Source of the DNA: CAZISM01 sp964541895
GTDB lineage: Bacteria > Zhuqueibacterota > Zhuqueibacteria > Residuimicrobiales > Residuimicrobiaceae
Reading direction: 5' to 3'
Length of the DNA: 44,136 nucleotides
NCBI GenBank assembly: GCA_964541895.1
Contig: CAZISM010000036.1
Coordinates: forward strand, 1 to 44,136
Below are positions 33,501 to 44,102 of the stretch, piece by piece. The translations under genes were made by a program, and so were the position numbers. Below the pieces are notes generated by a model. The model searched no databases and was not told where the DNA came from. It saw nothing but the letters and a program-made list of their open reading frames with translations. Numbering within the stretch: the first letter of the stretch is position 1; every line of letters begins with the position of its first letter.

Positions 33501-36500
33501 CTACGGGATTGCAGGGCACGCCGATCACTTTCAGCAGCGTCGGCAAGGCTGACGTAGCTTCCAGCTTAAAGATCGTTTCCGGCGATAAGCAAAAAGGTCC
33601 GGTCGGGGTAAAGTTGGATAAACCCCTTGTGGTCAAAGTAGCCGATAAATGCGGCGAAAATCCAATTTCCGGATTTCCGGTGATCTTTACGGTCATTCAA
33701 GGCACAGATGCTTATATCAACAATTCGTCCAATCTCAACAAGCCGGTCACGGTTCTGACCGGCAGTGATGGCACGGCGCAGGTTATTCTGTATATGGGCA
33801 GCGCCCCCAATGAACAACATCTGGTTCGCGTTACCGCCACAGGGTTGACTCCGGAGCAGGTCACCTTTGAGGCTACGGCCGGTACAGCCGTTGCCGTGGC
33901 GCTGGAATATGTTTCCGGTAATTTGCAAGATACGACCGTTACCCATCCGTTGAGCAAGCCGTTCGTCGTTCGCACCAAAGGCCCGTACAATACGATCATC
34001 GCCAACCACTCGGTAACCTTCCGGGTTACCAAGGGCAGCGGCAACATCGGCGGCCAGGTTGAAATCACCACCACCTCGGATAATGATGGTCTGGCGCGAG
34101 CGACGTTGACCGTCGGTACGGCGGCCGGTGATTCGGTGAACGTGGTTGAAGCCACATCGACGCGCTCCGACAATCCCAACATACAGTTGGACGGATCGCC
34201 CATCCGCTTTATTGCCGGTGGCAACGCGGATCTGCCCTCACGAGTGGAGCGCGATGAAACAACCAACAATCAGGCGGCAGCCGCAGGAGCGACCCTGGCC
34301 AAGGATATCAGGGTGCGGGTAGTGGACCGCTATGGCAACCCGATTCTGAACCACAACGTGACCTTTGAAATTCAGGCCGGGGGAGGTTCCTTCATCTCCG
34401 GCACCAACGAAACGACCATCCTGGTGGTCAAGACCGGCAAAGACGGTTACGCTGCCTCGAAATGGAAAATGCCGGTAGCGCTGGGTCCGGTTCGCTGTAT
34501 CGCTACGGCGGTCAAAGAAAACGGCGAAGGGTTGAGCGGCAATCCGGTGGAATTTATTGCCACCTCTGTTACCGGCGACGCTTACAAGATGGTCAAGCTG
34601 GTGACGGCGGATACGCTGCGGGGCACAGCCGGCAGAGTGCTGGAACAGCGTCTGCGCGTGCGTGTGACCGACCGCAACGACCTGCCCAAGGGCGGTTATT
34701 TCGTCACCTTTATGGCCACCCAGGGCGGCGGATCTGTCAGCAACGGCGTACAGAGCGGCACCCAGCAAACCGTGGCGACTTCAGCGGATTCCGGTATTGC
34801 CGAGGTCATCTGGACGCTCGGTACCAAGAGCGGCATTGCCAACAATCTGGTGGAAGCGCGGGCCGCGGTTACGGTCAATCCGACGCTGGTGTTCAAGGCG
34901 ACGGCGAATCCTGATGCGCCCAATCGCCTGGTGGAGGACAAGACCGCCAAAGATCAGATCGGCAAAGTGGGGCGGCCGCTGACCAAACCCATCAAAGTAC
35001 AGATCGTCGATCAATACGGCAACGGTGTGCCGGCGCATCCGGTGGTCTTTACCGTTCAGGGTGTGGATTCTCTGCGCGGCAACATCAATGGCTTGCCGTT
35101 CAAAGAGGTGCTTACCGATATCGACGGCAATGCCCAGGTCGAGTGGACGCTGGGCAAGCGGCCGGGTTCACGCAACAATGCACTGGAGGTGACCGCCCGC
35201 AACGGCAACACTCTGTTGACCAACGCGCCGTATATCTTTTATGCCACAGCCACCATCGATGATCCTTCACTGATCGTTATGGTGAGCGATACGGCGAAAC
35301 TGAGTCTGGGCACCACCCGCGGCGCCGCCCTGTCTGAGCCGTTGCGCGTGCGCGTAACCGACATGTTCAAGAACGCCATTGCCAATCAGGAAGTGGTGTT
35401 TGAAGTCACAAGCAGTGTCGAAGCCGAAGGCGGTACACTGGGCGGCATCACCGACAAGAAAGTGACGCTCAAAACCGATTCGTACGGTCTGGCCAGCGTG
35501 ATTTTTTACGCCGGCAACAAGTCCGGATACAAGATCAACCGCGTCGAAGCACGCGCCGAATTCGCCGGCAACAAGCTGAACGGATCCCCGGTGATATTCT
35601 ATATTACCGGCCGCGCTTCCAACGCCTCCAAGATCATGTCCAAATTCGGCAACGGTCAAACCGGCGTGGTCGGCAAATACCTGGCGGACGAGTTGCAGGT
35701 TATCGCCATGGATCAATTCAACAATCCTGTGGCCCGTCATCCGGTGACATTCCGTGTCATCGCCGGCGTGGCTGAAAGAGGGGCCCTCGGCGCCGACACC
35801 TTGACGACCAAGATCGTCGAAACCGGAGCCGACGGCATTGCCAAAGTGACCTGGCGACTGGGTCGCACAGCCGGTGCGGATAAGAACATGGTGGAAGTCA
35901 CCTCGACGAACGGGGCTGCGGCTCTGGAGGGATCGCCGCAGCTGTTCACGGCCAAGGCGTTGCCGGACGTCACGGACGGCAAGCGCTCCAAGATCGAGGC
36001 TTTCCCGGTAGAAATCCCGGCTGACGGTTCTTCCCGCTCCGCCATTCAGGTGACGCTGAAAGACAGGTACGATAACGCGGTCTCCAAAACAGCGGTGATT
36101 CTCGATGCCAGCGGCACGAACAACATCATCACCCAGCCCATGACCACCACCGATGTGAACGGCCAGGTGACTGGATATATCGCTTCCACCAAGGCCGGCA
36201 TCAAGTGGCTGCACGCCCGTGACCTCAACAACCAGGTTGTGCTCAACGACAGCGTCAAGGTGACCATGAAAGCCCTCGCGGCTTTTGAAATCATCAAAGC
36301 CAACACCAATCACGGCGATTCGCAGGAAGGCAATGTGGGTACGGCGTTGCCGGTGCCGTTGCGCGTCTATGTGCGCGATCGTTATGGCAATCCCATTGTC
36401 CGCTTTCCGGTGCTGTTCACCCCGACGCAAGGGGGCGGCCAGATGCTGGACGGGCCGCAGGTGATGACCGATTCGACCGGTCTGGCGCAGGCGCGCTATC

Positions 36501-38695
36501 TGCTCGGCGCCAATGCCGGCGTTAATTTCATCGAAGCGAAAGCGTTCGACTCCTCCACGGGTGCCCAGTTGAACAATTCGCCGGTACGGTTTACAGAAAC
36601 CGGCAAAAAGTCGCAACCTTCGCAGTTGACCAAGGTGAGCGGCGAAGGCCAGTCCGCCGGTCCGGGTCAGCAGCTGCCCGATCCGTTGAAGGTAAAGGTT
36701 CTGGATCTCTCCGGCCAGCCGATTCAGGGCATATCGGTAAAGTTCGGCGTGCTCTTGAACGACGGCAACATCATCAGCACTAATCCGGTTAAAACCGATA
36801 TGTACGGCATCGCTACGGCAACCGTAGTGGTGGGTCGCACTCGCGGTGTCAATATGTACAGCGCCTACCTGCCGGATGCGCCGGCGATCACGACCGTCTC
36901 TTTTACGGCCACCACTGAGAACGGCGAAGCGACGCGGCTTACCTATGTATCCGGCAACGATCAGAGCGGCACGGTGAATCGGACGCTCGCGCTGCCGCTG
37001 TGCGTGCGCACCGAAGATGCCTACGGCAATCCGGTACCGAACGTCCCCGTCAATTTCGCCGTTATTGAAGATGCGACGGTTCAGGCGGCCGGCACTCTGG
37101 CGGGCGGATTGAAAGCCTCCATCGTGCATTCCGGTGGCGATGGCATCGCCTGTATCACCTTCACCCCGGGCACGCGCGCCGGCTTGAACAGGGTCCAGGC
37201 CACCTCCGCAGGACTGCAGCCGACCAATATCGTGTTCTCGCTGTATGGCAAGGCCGATTATCCCTACTGTATGACCGACGCCAGCAAAACCAGTTTGCGC
37301 GGTCAGGTGAACCAGCCGATGATCGATCCGATCCAGGTCCTGGTGGCCGACCAGTACGGCAACCCGGCTGGTGGTGGTATCGTTCAGTTCGTGGTCATGC
37401 CGCAGAGCGGCTCTCTGGTAGAGAATGCGGTCGTCTATTCCAATTCCAACGGCATCGCTTCGGTCCATTGGAAGCTGGGCAAGGCCGGCGAGAACCTGGC
37501 GCTGGCTACAGCCAGCTTGCCCTGCGGAACTCCGCAGATCACGTTCCGCGCCACCGGCGAGACCAACAACTATCCGATCCTGGCGTTGCCGGCCGATCAG
37601 GTTGCCAACGAAACCCAGCAGCTGCTGTTCAACGTCAGCGCGACCGATGGCGACGGCGATCAGATCTATATCAATGCCGTGCGTCTGCCGGATGGGGCGG
37701 TGTTTGACGAGCCCAGCGGCACCCGCCAGTTTGCCTGGACGCCGACCACCTCGCAAGGCCGGACGGAACCCTACTATGCGGTGTTCGAAGTCCTTGACAG
37801 TCGCGGCGGTCGCGATCTGGATTCGGTCAAGATTGTGGTGCGCAACGAAAACAAAGCCCCGCAGTGGGTGAGCAAATCACCGCTGTCGGACAACACCATC
37901 GTCGAGTATCCGGCCACCGTTGAATTCAGCGTTCAGGTCGTGGATCCTGACGGCGATCAGCTCTATTACACCTGGAAGGTGGATAATGCGGTCGCCGGCA
38001 ATTCCGCCTCGTTCTTCTTTGATTCGCGCTACTACACGAGAGGATATCATTACGTCACGGTGGAGATCTTTGATCAACTCACCTCCATCACCAACACCTG
38101 GATTGTGGATAACAAATCCGCTGTGGAAATGAAATCCTTCTCCACGGCCGTGGTGCCTTACCAGGGCGTACAGGTGGTCTGGGAAACGACCAGAGAGGTG
38201 GACAATCTCGGTTTCCACGTCTATCGCGGCTACAGTGAAAGCGGCCTCTTTAGCAAGATCACCGTAGAACTGCTGCCGGTGAGCACAGACGGCAAATATC
38301 GTTTCCTGGACAAAGAAGCGCAAGCCGGACAAAAGTACTATTATAAAATCGAAGACCTCAGCAGTTCCGGTGAAACCATGATGCACGGTCCGGTGATGGC
38401 GGAACTGGCGTTGCCGGAAAAGTACGAGTTGTCGCAGAACTATCCGAATCCGTTCAATCCCACAACTCAGATCCGGTATCAGCTGCCCAACGCCGACAAG
38501 GTGCGCATCACCATCTACAACCTGACGGGTCAGGTCGTGCGCACACTGGTGGACGCACAGGTACAGGCCGGCTATCACATCACACAGTGGGACGGCCGTT
38601 CCGATCAGGGTAGTGCGGTCGGTTCAGGCATCTATTACTATCGCATTGAAACCAAATCGTACACCATGACCAGAAAAATGGCCATGCTCAAGTAA
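30506..38695 (+). CDS. giant multi-Ig surface protein with T9SS-type sorting domain
   Basis: A 2729-residue secreted protein. The signal peptide is within residues 1-28. Next come a LamG-like domain (about 29-215, DDFERASLGTDW), an Fn3 (219-331) and a second LamG-like domain (346-531, DQFNRASVGSDW). From about 538 to 2351 I count fifteen invasin/Big_1-like repeats, each with a core such as VRVVDRYGNPILNHNVTF then T-x-x-DG-x-A and LG-x-x-x-G. Repeat 1 is split by a carbohydrate-binding-like module (about 595-728). Then a cadherin-like domain (2355-2448), a PKD-like domain (2450-2541), an Fn3-like domain (2542-2633) and the sorting domain (2634-2729, YELSQNYPNPFNPTTQIRY). TGGAGG at 30492 supports the ATG at 30506. 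Probably an adhesin or matrix scaffold; role inferred. Confidence 0.93.
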   Translation: MRFALKLTQLLVITLLLNMSISSSSWAVTDDFERASLGTDWAAHADMVIQNGKLHYQGSTSGWKYPAIYKGSGVTNPNSAAISFSSAATDPNYAGVLFVNSASATANGYLVYKSGSSLRLFKITNGEVPASGYQLDSKTATTDVALSAGGTLKVIFKSSNYSFDIYVNNSLVGTVTDITPGHAYNLSTVYAGVIMHGDPTKNKDVELFTAENVSTGSTDTTAPNAVSTLAAGAVTSSTVALTWTATGDDGATGTASQYDLRYSTSAITAANFSSASQVSGEPTPKAAGGSESYTVGGLQASTKYYFALKVGDEVPNWSAISNLPSATTSASSGGSSGGGLNIDWRCADVDQFNRASVGSDWVADNFTILNEELATKSTGTASSWNNIAVYNKAGYIKTANYDAIKISFKLSSVSGNTLFAASAILSDITPANQNGFALYRTAAEMRILSIVNGAIQPTFTSVAKTTTQLAAGAKLTAAIRDSSNNKKRVYFYINDQLDMSFVVDSPLTSYYAGVIEYSNTGKNAIDNFEVCLPGSNDASQMAMFHGDNQTGTINNDVADSLAVIIKNETGQVVEGVPVTFSITQGRAELSVNNTSTFDGKIWKECESGTKGGYATEGTDAGASGGKYITTPGNINQTDTTPLTMTIYSPQDLVYDLWIRYRAPDNNHDRGYFKLDDKDSLYVRVPVSTNWAWYKAGYYTISRGVHTIKVFVTKNPGWDWDKILLSDRIRNSSYIPSGVGGSGPYFSNVSNALGVASTRVRFSTDADTNVVVQALGYKTDGTTLLQGAPVNFTLNPGPGPAAAMRKGSAQDTLKGTPGAQMGEPIQAIVVDSYGNRVSGATVNFTLIRGTGTLSTRQATSNVNGEANTYLTLSLLETFYEIQATATGPTGSALTGSPLTFYVKPGVPPQSLEYVSGNNQEGFSCDRLAAPLIVKVLGKDGNPFPNFPIEFAVTAGNGTVSAMSPESYAATVTVSTGTDGLAKVYWKTGSKAGANTVEARATGLQGTPITFSSVGKADVASSLKIVSGDKQKGPVGVKLDKPLVVKVADKCGENPISGFPVIFTVIQGTDAYINNSSNLNKPVTVLTGSDGTAQVILYMGSAPNEQHLVRVTATGLTPEQVTFEATAGTAVAVALEYVSGNLQDTTVTHPLSKPFVVRTKGPYNTIIANHSVTFRVTKGSGNIGGQVEITTTSDNDGLARATLTVGTAAGDSVNVVEATSTRSDNPNIQLDGSPIRFIAGGNADLPSRVERDETTNNQAAAAGATLAKDIRVRVVDRYGNPILNHNVTFEIQAGGGSFISGTNETTILVVKTGKDGYAASKWKMPVALGPVRCIATAVKENGEGLSGNPVEFIATSVTGDAYKMVKLVTADTLRGTAGRVLEQRLRVRVTDRNDLPKGGYFVTFMATQGGGSVSNGVQSGTQQTVATSADSGIAEVIWTLGTKSGIANNLVEARAAVTVNPTLVFKATANPDAPNRLVEDKTAKDQIGKVGRPLTKPIKVQIVDQYGNGVPAHPVVFTVQGVDSLRGNINGLPFKEVLTDIDGNAQVEWTLGKRPGSRNNALEVTARNGNTLLTNAPYIFYATATIDDPSLIVMVSDTAKLSLGTTRGAALSEPLRVRVTDMFKNAIANQEVVFEVTSSVEAEGGTLGGITDKKVTLKTDSYGLASVIFYAGNKSGYKINRVEARAEFAGNKLNGSPVIFYITGRASNASKIMSKFGNGQTGVVGKYLADELQVIAMDQFNNPVARHPVTFRVIAGVAERGALGADTLTTKIVETGADGIAKVTWRLGRTAGADKNMVEVTSTNGAAALEGSPQLFTAKALPDVTDGKRSKIEAFPVEIPADGSSRSAIQVTLKDRYDNAVSKTAVILDASGTNNIITQPMTTTDVNGQVTGYIASTKAGIKWLHARDLNNQVVLNDSVKVTMKALAAFEIIKANTNHGDSQEGNVGTALPVPLRVYVRDRYGNPIVRFPVLFTPTQGGGQMLDGPQVMTDSTGLAQARYLLGANAGVNFIEAKAFDSSTGAQLNNSPVRFTETGKKSQPSQLTKVSGEGQSAGPGQQLPDPLKVKVLDLSGQPIQGISVKFGVLLNDGNIISTNPVKTDMYGIATATVVVGRTRGVNMYSAYLPDAPAITTVSFTATTENGEATRLTYVSGNDQSGTVNRTLALPLCVRTEDAYGNPVPNVPVNFAVIEDATVQAAGTLAGGLKASIVHSGGDGIACITFTPGTRAGLNRVQATSAGLQPTNIVFSLYGKADYPYCMTDASKTSLRGQVNQPMIDPIQVLVADQYGNPAGGGIVQFVVMPQSGSLVENAVVYSNSNGIASVHWKLGKAGENLALATASLPCGTPQITFRATGETNNYPILALPADQVANETQQLLFNVSATDGDGDQIYINAVRLPDGAVFDEPSGTRQFAWTPTTSQGRTEPYYAVFEVLDSRGGRDLDSVKIVVRNENKAPQWVSKSPLSDNTIVEYPATVEFSVQVVDPDGDQLYYTWKVDNAVAGNSASFFFDSRYYTRGYHYVTVEIFDQLTSITNTWIVDNKSAVEMKSFSTAVVPYQGVQVVWETTREVDNLGFHVYRGYSESGLFSKITVELLPVSTDGKYRFLDKEAQAGQKYYYKIEDLSSSGETMMHGPVMAELALPEKYELSQNYPNPFNPTTQIRYQLPNADKVRITIYNLTGQVVRTLVDAQVQAGYHITQWDGRSDQGSAVGSGIYYYRIETKSYTMTRKMAMLK

Positions 38696-38745
38696 CAGGA
38701 ACAGTCTAGTCTCCGCGTACGACGGAGAGCAGAGTTCCCTTCCAC

Positions 38746-38780
38746 AGGCCGGTGCTTCGCAAGAGGTGCCGGCCTTTTTT
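38746..38780 (+). terminator. intrinsic terminator after giant gene
   Basis: AGGCCGG (38746-38752) pairs with CCGGCCT (38769-38775) across a 16-base loop, followed by a T-run. A small upstream stem (CTCCG...CGGAG near 38711) may assist. It insulates the giant gene from the transporter. Confidence 0.65.
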
Positions 38781-38851
38781 CATCTTGGATTTTTCCTCAA
38801 GAGGTTGTAGATTTGTTGTCTAAAAGGTTCAATTTGGGAAGGAACGCGGTG

Positions 38852-40291
38852 ATGAACGCAAGGTCGATATCGAAATGGATTATGGTTTGTGTTGTGCTGC
38901 TGGGTCCGGCTATGGCTCTGGCCGAAGCGGAGCATGGCGGGGTTAATCTCGGCGAAATATTGCCGGTGTGGAGCGGTTTGCCTTTTGTCGGCATTCTGCT
39001 GTCGATTGCGCTGTTCCCGCTCTTTGCGCCCAAATTCTGGCATCACCATTTCGGCAAGGTTTCGCTGTTCTGGGCGCTGCTGTTCGCCGTTCCCTTTGTG
39101 CTGGCCTACGGTTCGCCGGCGCTGCACGAGATCATGCACATTTATCTGATCGATTATATCCCGTTTATCATCCTGTTGTGGGCGTTGTTTACCGTGGCAG
39201 GCGGCATTCTGGTTGAAGGGAGTTTCGCCGGCACGCCGCAGACCAACCTGGTGCTGTTGATGATCGGTACGCTGCTGGCGTCCTGGACCGGCACGACCGG
39301 CGCCTCGATGCTGATGATCCGGCCGGTGTTGCGCGCCAACGCCACCCGAAAAAAGAAGATTCATGTTATCGTCTTTTTCATTTTTCTCGTCAGCAACATC
39401 GGCGGAGCTTTGACCCCCCTGGGCGATCCGCCGCTGTTTCTCGGCTTTTTGCACGGTGTGCCGTTTTTCTGGACCCTGAAGATATTGCCGGAAACGGCGT
39501 TTGTCGCCGCTGCGGCGCTGCTGCTCTTTTTCCTGATTGACAGCTATTATTACAGAAAAGAGCACGACAGGTCCGCAGCCCCGGTTACAACTGCAGAGAC
39601 GCCGCAGCCGCTGAAGCTGAAAGGCGTGCACAATTTTCTTTTGCTGGCAGCCATTGTGGGCGCCGTGCTGATGAGCGGAACCCTGCACCTGGGCGAGGTC
39701 CACGTGTGGGGGATTCCGCTGGCAATGCAGAATCTGCTCCGCGATGCGCTGCTGTTGATCATCGGTTATATATCGCTCAAGACGACGCGCATGGAAATAC
39801 GGCAGGGGAATGAATTCAGCTGGGGTCCGATACAGGAAGTGGCCATTCTGTTCGCCGGCATCTTTATGACCATCATTCCCGCGCTGGATATGTTGCGCGC
39901 CGGCACGCACGGCGCCCTGGCTTTTATCATCACCAGTGTCAAAGAGCCCTGGCACTATTTTTGGGTATCCGGAGGTTTGTCCAGTTTTCTCGACAACGCG
40001 CCGACCTACCTGACCTTTTTCAATACGGCTCTGGGGAATTTCTTTCCGGGCACGCCGGAGGCGGAGGGGGTGGCGCGACTGCTTGCCGAACAGCCGATTT
40101 TTCTGAAAGCGATTTCATGCGGAGCGGTTTTCATGGGCGCCAACACCTATATCGGCAATGCTCCCAATTTCATGGTGCGATCGATAGCGGAGGAGGCCGG
40201 TGTGCGCATGCCGAGCTTTTTCGGCTACATGGCGTATTCGCTGTTGATCCTGATCCCGCTTTTTATTCTGACCACGTTGATTTTCTTCTAA
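38852..40291 (+). CDS. CitMHS_2-type sodium:proton antiporter-like permease
   Basis: A 479-residue inner-membrane protein with a cleavable-looking leader (WIMVCVVLLGPAMALAEAEH) and about eleven membrane helices. It contains FVSNIGGALTPLGDPPLFLG-like and SGGLSSFLDNAPTYLTFFN motifs shared by ion-transporter-superfamily permeases related to NhaD antiporters, and FMGANTYIGNAPNFMVRSIA, where polar residues sit inside a hairpin. Members are annotated as sodium:proton antiporters or putative citrate transporters; the substrate is uncertain. The ATG at 38852 follows GGGAAGG (38836-38842); a GTG directly before it or a TTG at 38813 are possible starts. It is monocistronic between two terminators and convergent to leuD. 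Confidence 0.85.
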   Translation: MNARSISKWIMVCVVLLGPAMALAEAEHGGVNLGEILPVWSGLPFVGILLSIALFPLFAPKFWHHHFGKVSLFWALLFAVPFVLAYGSPALHEIMHIYLIDYIPFIILLWALFTVAGGILVEGSFAGTPQTNLVLLMIGTLLASWTGTTGASMLMIRPVLRANATRKKKIHVIVFFIFLVSNIGGALTPLGDPPLFLGFLHGVPFFWTLKILPETAFVAAAALLLFFLIDSYYYRKEHDRSAAPVTTAETPQPLKLKGVHNFLLLAAIVGAVLMSGTLHLGEVHVWGIPLAMQNLLRDALLLIIGYISLKTTRMEIRQGNEFSWGPIQEVAILFAGIFMTIIPALDMLRAGTHGALAFIITSVKEPWHYFWVSGGLSSFLDNAPTYLTFFNTALGNFFPGTPEAEGVARLLAEQPIFLKAISCGAVFMGANTYIGNAPNFMVRSIAEEAGVRMPSFFGYMAYSLLILIPLFILTTLIFF

Positions 40292-40317
40292 CCCCATAAT
40301 CCGCATACACCGGAACC

Positions 40318-40351
40318 AAAAGTCGGACACCTCGAGAGGTGTCCGACTTTT
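40318..40351. terminator. bidirectional terminator between convergent genes
   Basis: A perfect 16-bp inverted repeat (AAAAGTCGGACACCTC and its complement around GA) has A-runs on the left and T-runs on the right, so it can terminate both the transporter transcript and the leu operon. Confidence 0.9.
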
Positions 40352-40393
40352 ATTATAAAACCATCCGGGCCGATCGCCGGTTGGCAAGGGGTT

Positions 40394-40990
40394 CTAGCGG
40401 GTCTGCACCCGCGCTGCATGGGAGTGCTCAAATCTGGATATTTTCGCGTCATGCTTGAGCAAATAGCCCAGGGTGTCGACGCCGTCCAGCAGGCAGCTCT
40501 TGTTGAATGAGTCGATGGGGAAAGGGATGTTGGTCCCATCCGGCAGCTGCAGCGTCTGTCGGGCCAGATCGATCACCAGCCTGGAACCCTGCGGTAAGGC
40601 CATGATCTTTTGCAGCGCCGCGCTGTCCACAGCGACGGGCAAGAGCCCGTTTTTCAGGGCGTTGTTGCGAAAAATATCGGCAAAGCTGGTGCTGACCACG
40701 GCGCGGAAACCGAAATCCACCAAAGCCCAGGGGGCGTGTTCCCGGCTGGAGCCGCAGCCGAAATTATCACCGGCAACCAGAATCCGGGCTTGCCGGGCTT
40801 GCGGTTGATTCAAGCTAAAGTCTGGCAGCGGCTGGCCGCTGTCATCGTAGCGCCAGTCGCAGAACAGCTTTTCACCCAGCCCCTTTTTGTCCGTCACCTT
40901 GAGAAAGCGGGCGGGCATGATTTGATCGGTGTCGATGTCGTTTATCGGCAGAACGACGAACGTGCTTGCAAGTGTTTTAAACGATTCCAT
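40394..40990 (-). CDS. leuD: 3-isopropylmalate dehydratase small subunit
   Basis: A 198-residue small subunit of the LeuCD isomerase that converts 2-isopropylmalate to 3-isopropylmalate in leucine synthesis. It shows the swivel-domain signatures VVLPINDIDTDQIMPARFL, ILVAGDNFGCGSSREHAPWA and GFRAVVSTSFADIFRNNALKNGLLPV. The start is placed at 40990 because AGGAG precedes that ATG with five bases spacing; an in-frame ATG at 41020 adds ten residues without a ribosome site. Length fits the bacterial family (about 200). It is 69 bases downstream of leuC. Confidence 0.95.
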   Translation of the reverse strand: MESFKTLASTFVVLPINDIDTDQIMPARFLKVTDKKGLGEKLFCDWRYDDSGQPLPDFSLNQPQARQARILVAGDNFGCGSSREHAPWALVDFGFRAVVSTSFADIFRNNALKNGLLPVAVDSAALQKIMALPQGSRLVIDLARQTLQLPDGTNIPFPIDSFNKSCLLDGVDTLGYLLKHDAKISRFEHSHAARVQTR

Positions 40991-41059
40991 GTTTTCTCCT
41001 GCGCTGCTCGTTTGAGCCATTCCTGGTTATCAATCCTGGCTGCAAAACTCTCTGTCGGT

Positions 41060-42313
<1,254 letters not shown>

Positions 42314-42413
42314 NNNNNNNNNNNNNNNNNNNNNNNNNNNNNNNNNNNNNNNNNNNNNNNNNNNNNNNNNNNNNNNNNNNNNNNNNNNNNNNNNNNNNNN
42401 NNNNNNNNNNNNN
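42314..42413. other. assembly gap (100 N)
   Basis: Exactly 100 undetermined bases separate ilvB from leuC. About 135 bases of leuC alone should be missing, so the gap is longer than drawn and may hide whole genes. Confidence 0.98.
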
Positions 42414-44102
42414 GCGCAGAATCATGTCGCTGACCGCTGCGCCGCTGGGCACCATGGGAAATACCATCTCTTCCTTTACGGTCACAAATTCCGCCACCAC
42501 CGGACGATCGTTCACCGAGAACAGCCAGGCGATGGCGTCGTCCAGTTCCTCCGAGGTGGTGAAGCGACGGGCTTCGCACCCCATGCCCTGCGCCACGGTG
42601 ACGAAATCGGGATTGCTGTGGCTGAGATCGGTATAGGAAAACCGGGATTCATGGAACAGCTCCTGCCACTGCCGAACCATGCCCAGATAGCTGTTGTTGA
42701 AAATGATGAATTTTACCGGCACCTTGTTGGCGGCCGCGGTGATCAGCTCCTGAATGTTCATCTGAAAGCCGCCGTCGCCGGAAATGGAGAGCACCGGGCG
42801 ATCGGTGATGCCAAAGGCGGCGCCGATCGCGGCCGGCAGGCTGAATCCCATGGTCCCCAGACCGCCGGAGGAGATGTGGGAACGCGGCTGCACAAATTGA
42901 AAGTATTGCGCGGTCCACATCTGATTCTGACCGACGTCAGTGACCACGACGGCTCGACCGCCGGTGTGATCCGAGAGACGGCGCAGAATGGTCTGCGGCC
43001 GGAGACGGCCGTCGTCGACCGGCACTTCCAAAGGACACATCTTTTGCCAGGCCCGGATCCTGGCCCACCAGTCATCCAGAGCCAGGTTTTCCGTCAGCAA
43101 GGGATTGAGCGCTGCCAGGATATGGGCGACATCACCGACGATGGGATAGTCCACGCGAATGTTCTTGTTGATGGAAGCGGGATCGATATCGATGTGGATT
43201 TTTTTTGCCTTGGTGGCAAAGGCATCGATCTTGCCGGTGACCCGGTCGTCAAAACGGGCTCCGATGGCGATGAGGCAGTCGCACTCGTTAACCGCCATGT
43301 TGGCGGTGTAGGTGCCGTGCATGCCCAGCATGCCGAGAAACTGCTCATCGTTGCCGGGAAACGCGCCCAGGCCGTGCAGGGTCAATGTAACTGGAATATT
43401 CGTCTGTTTGGCCAACCGCGTGAGTTCGGTCGCTGCGTCGGCAAAAAGAACGCCACCGCCGGCATAGATCAACGGCCGTTTGGCTTTGCGAATGGCTTCC
43501 GCAGCCCTCTGGATGGAGGGGAGGTGGCCTTCGATCTGGGGTTTATAGCCGCGGACGTCCAGCGTGTCGGGGCAGCTGAGCCTAATTTTTTCGATCAGGG
43601 CGTCCTTGCAGATATCCACCAGCACCGGGCCGGGCCGGCCTGTCGTGGCGATGTGAAAGGCCTTGCGGATGTTGGGCGCGATATCCTTCGCCTCTTTGAT
43701 GAGGCAGTTCCATTTGGTGATGGGTCTGGTGATGCCGGTGATATCAGCCTCCTGAAAGGCGTCGTTGCCGATGAGATGGCTGGCCACCTGACCGGTGAAC
43801 ACCACAATGGGAATGGAATCCATATAGGCGTCGGCGATGCCGGTGACGGTATTGGTGGCACCGGGTCCGGAGGTGACCAGCACCACGCCCGGTTTTCCAG
43901 TCGCCTTGGCATACCCTTCGGCCATGTGGGTGGCGCCCTGTTCGTGTCGTACGAGGATGTGACGAAGAAACTCCACATCATAGAGCCGGTCATACAGATA
44001 GAGCACGGCTCCGCCGGGATAGCCGAATACGATGTCTACGTTTTCGCGTCGCAGACATTCAAAAAAAATGTCGGCACCGCTTTGAGTACCTGATTTTTCC
44101 AT
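42414..44102 (-). CDS. ilvB: acetolactate synthase large subunit, 3' end in gap
   Basis: Thiamine-diphosphate enzyme that condenses two pyruvates, or pyruvate and 2-oxobutyrate, in valine, leucine and isoleucine synthesis. 563 codons are visible. Motifs: GADIFFECLRRENVDIVFGY with FGYPGGAVLYLYDRL, the catalytic Glu in VRHEQGATHMAEGYA, SGPGATNTVTGIADA, FTGQVASHLIGNDAFQEADI, the FAD-region GARFDDRVTGKID, and the ThDP motif GDGGFQMNIQEL ending in FNNSYLGMVRQWQ. The visible C-terminus (PSGAAVSDMILR) is at the usual end of the protein, so only a few codons are lost. Upstream AGGAACC precedes the ATG at 44102. It is the first visible gene of the branched-chain operon. Confidence 0.95.

Noticed and set aside
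35267..37756. 829-residue minus-strand ORF opposite the giant gene
   Set aside because: A mirror of the GC-rich plus-strand repeats; low-complexity His/Gly/Arg-rich translation with no domain.
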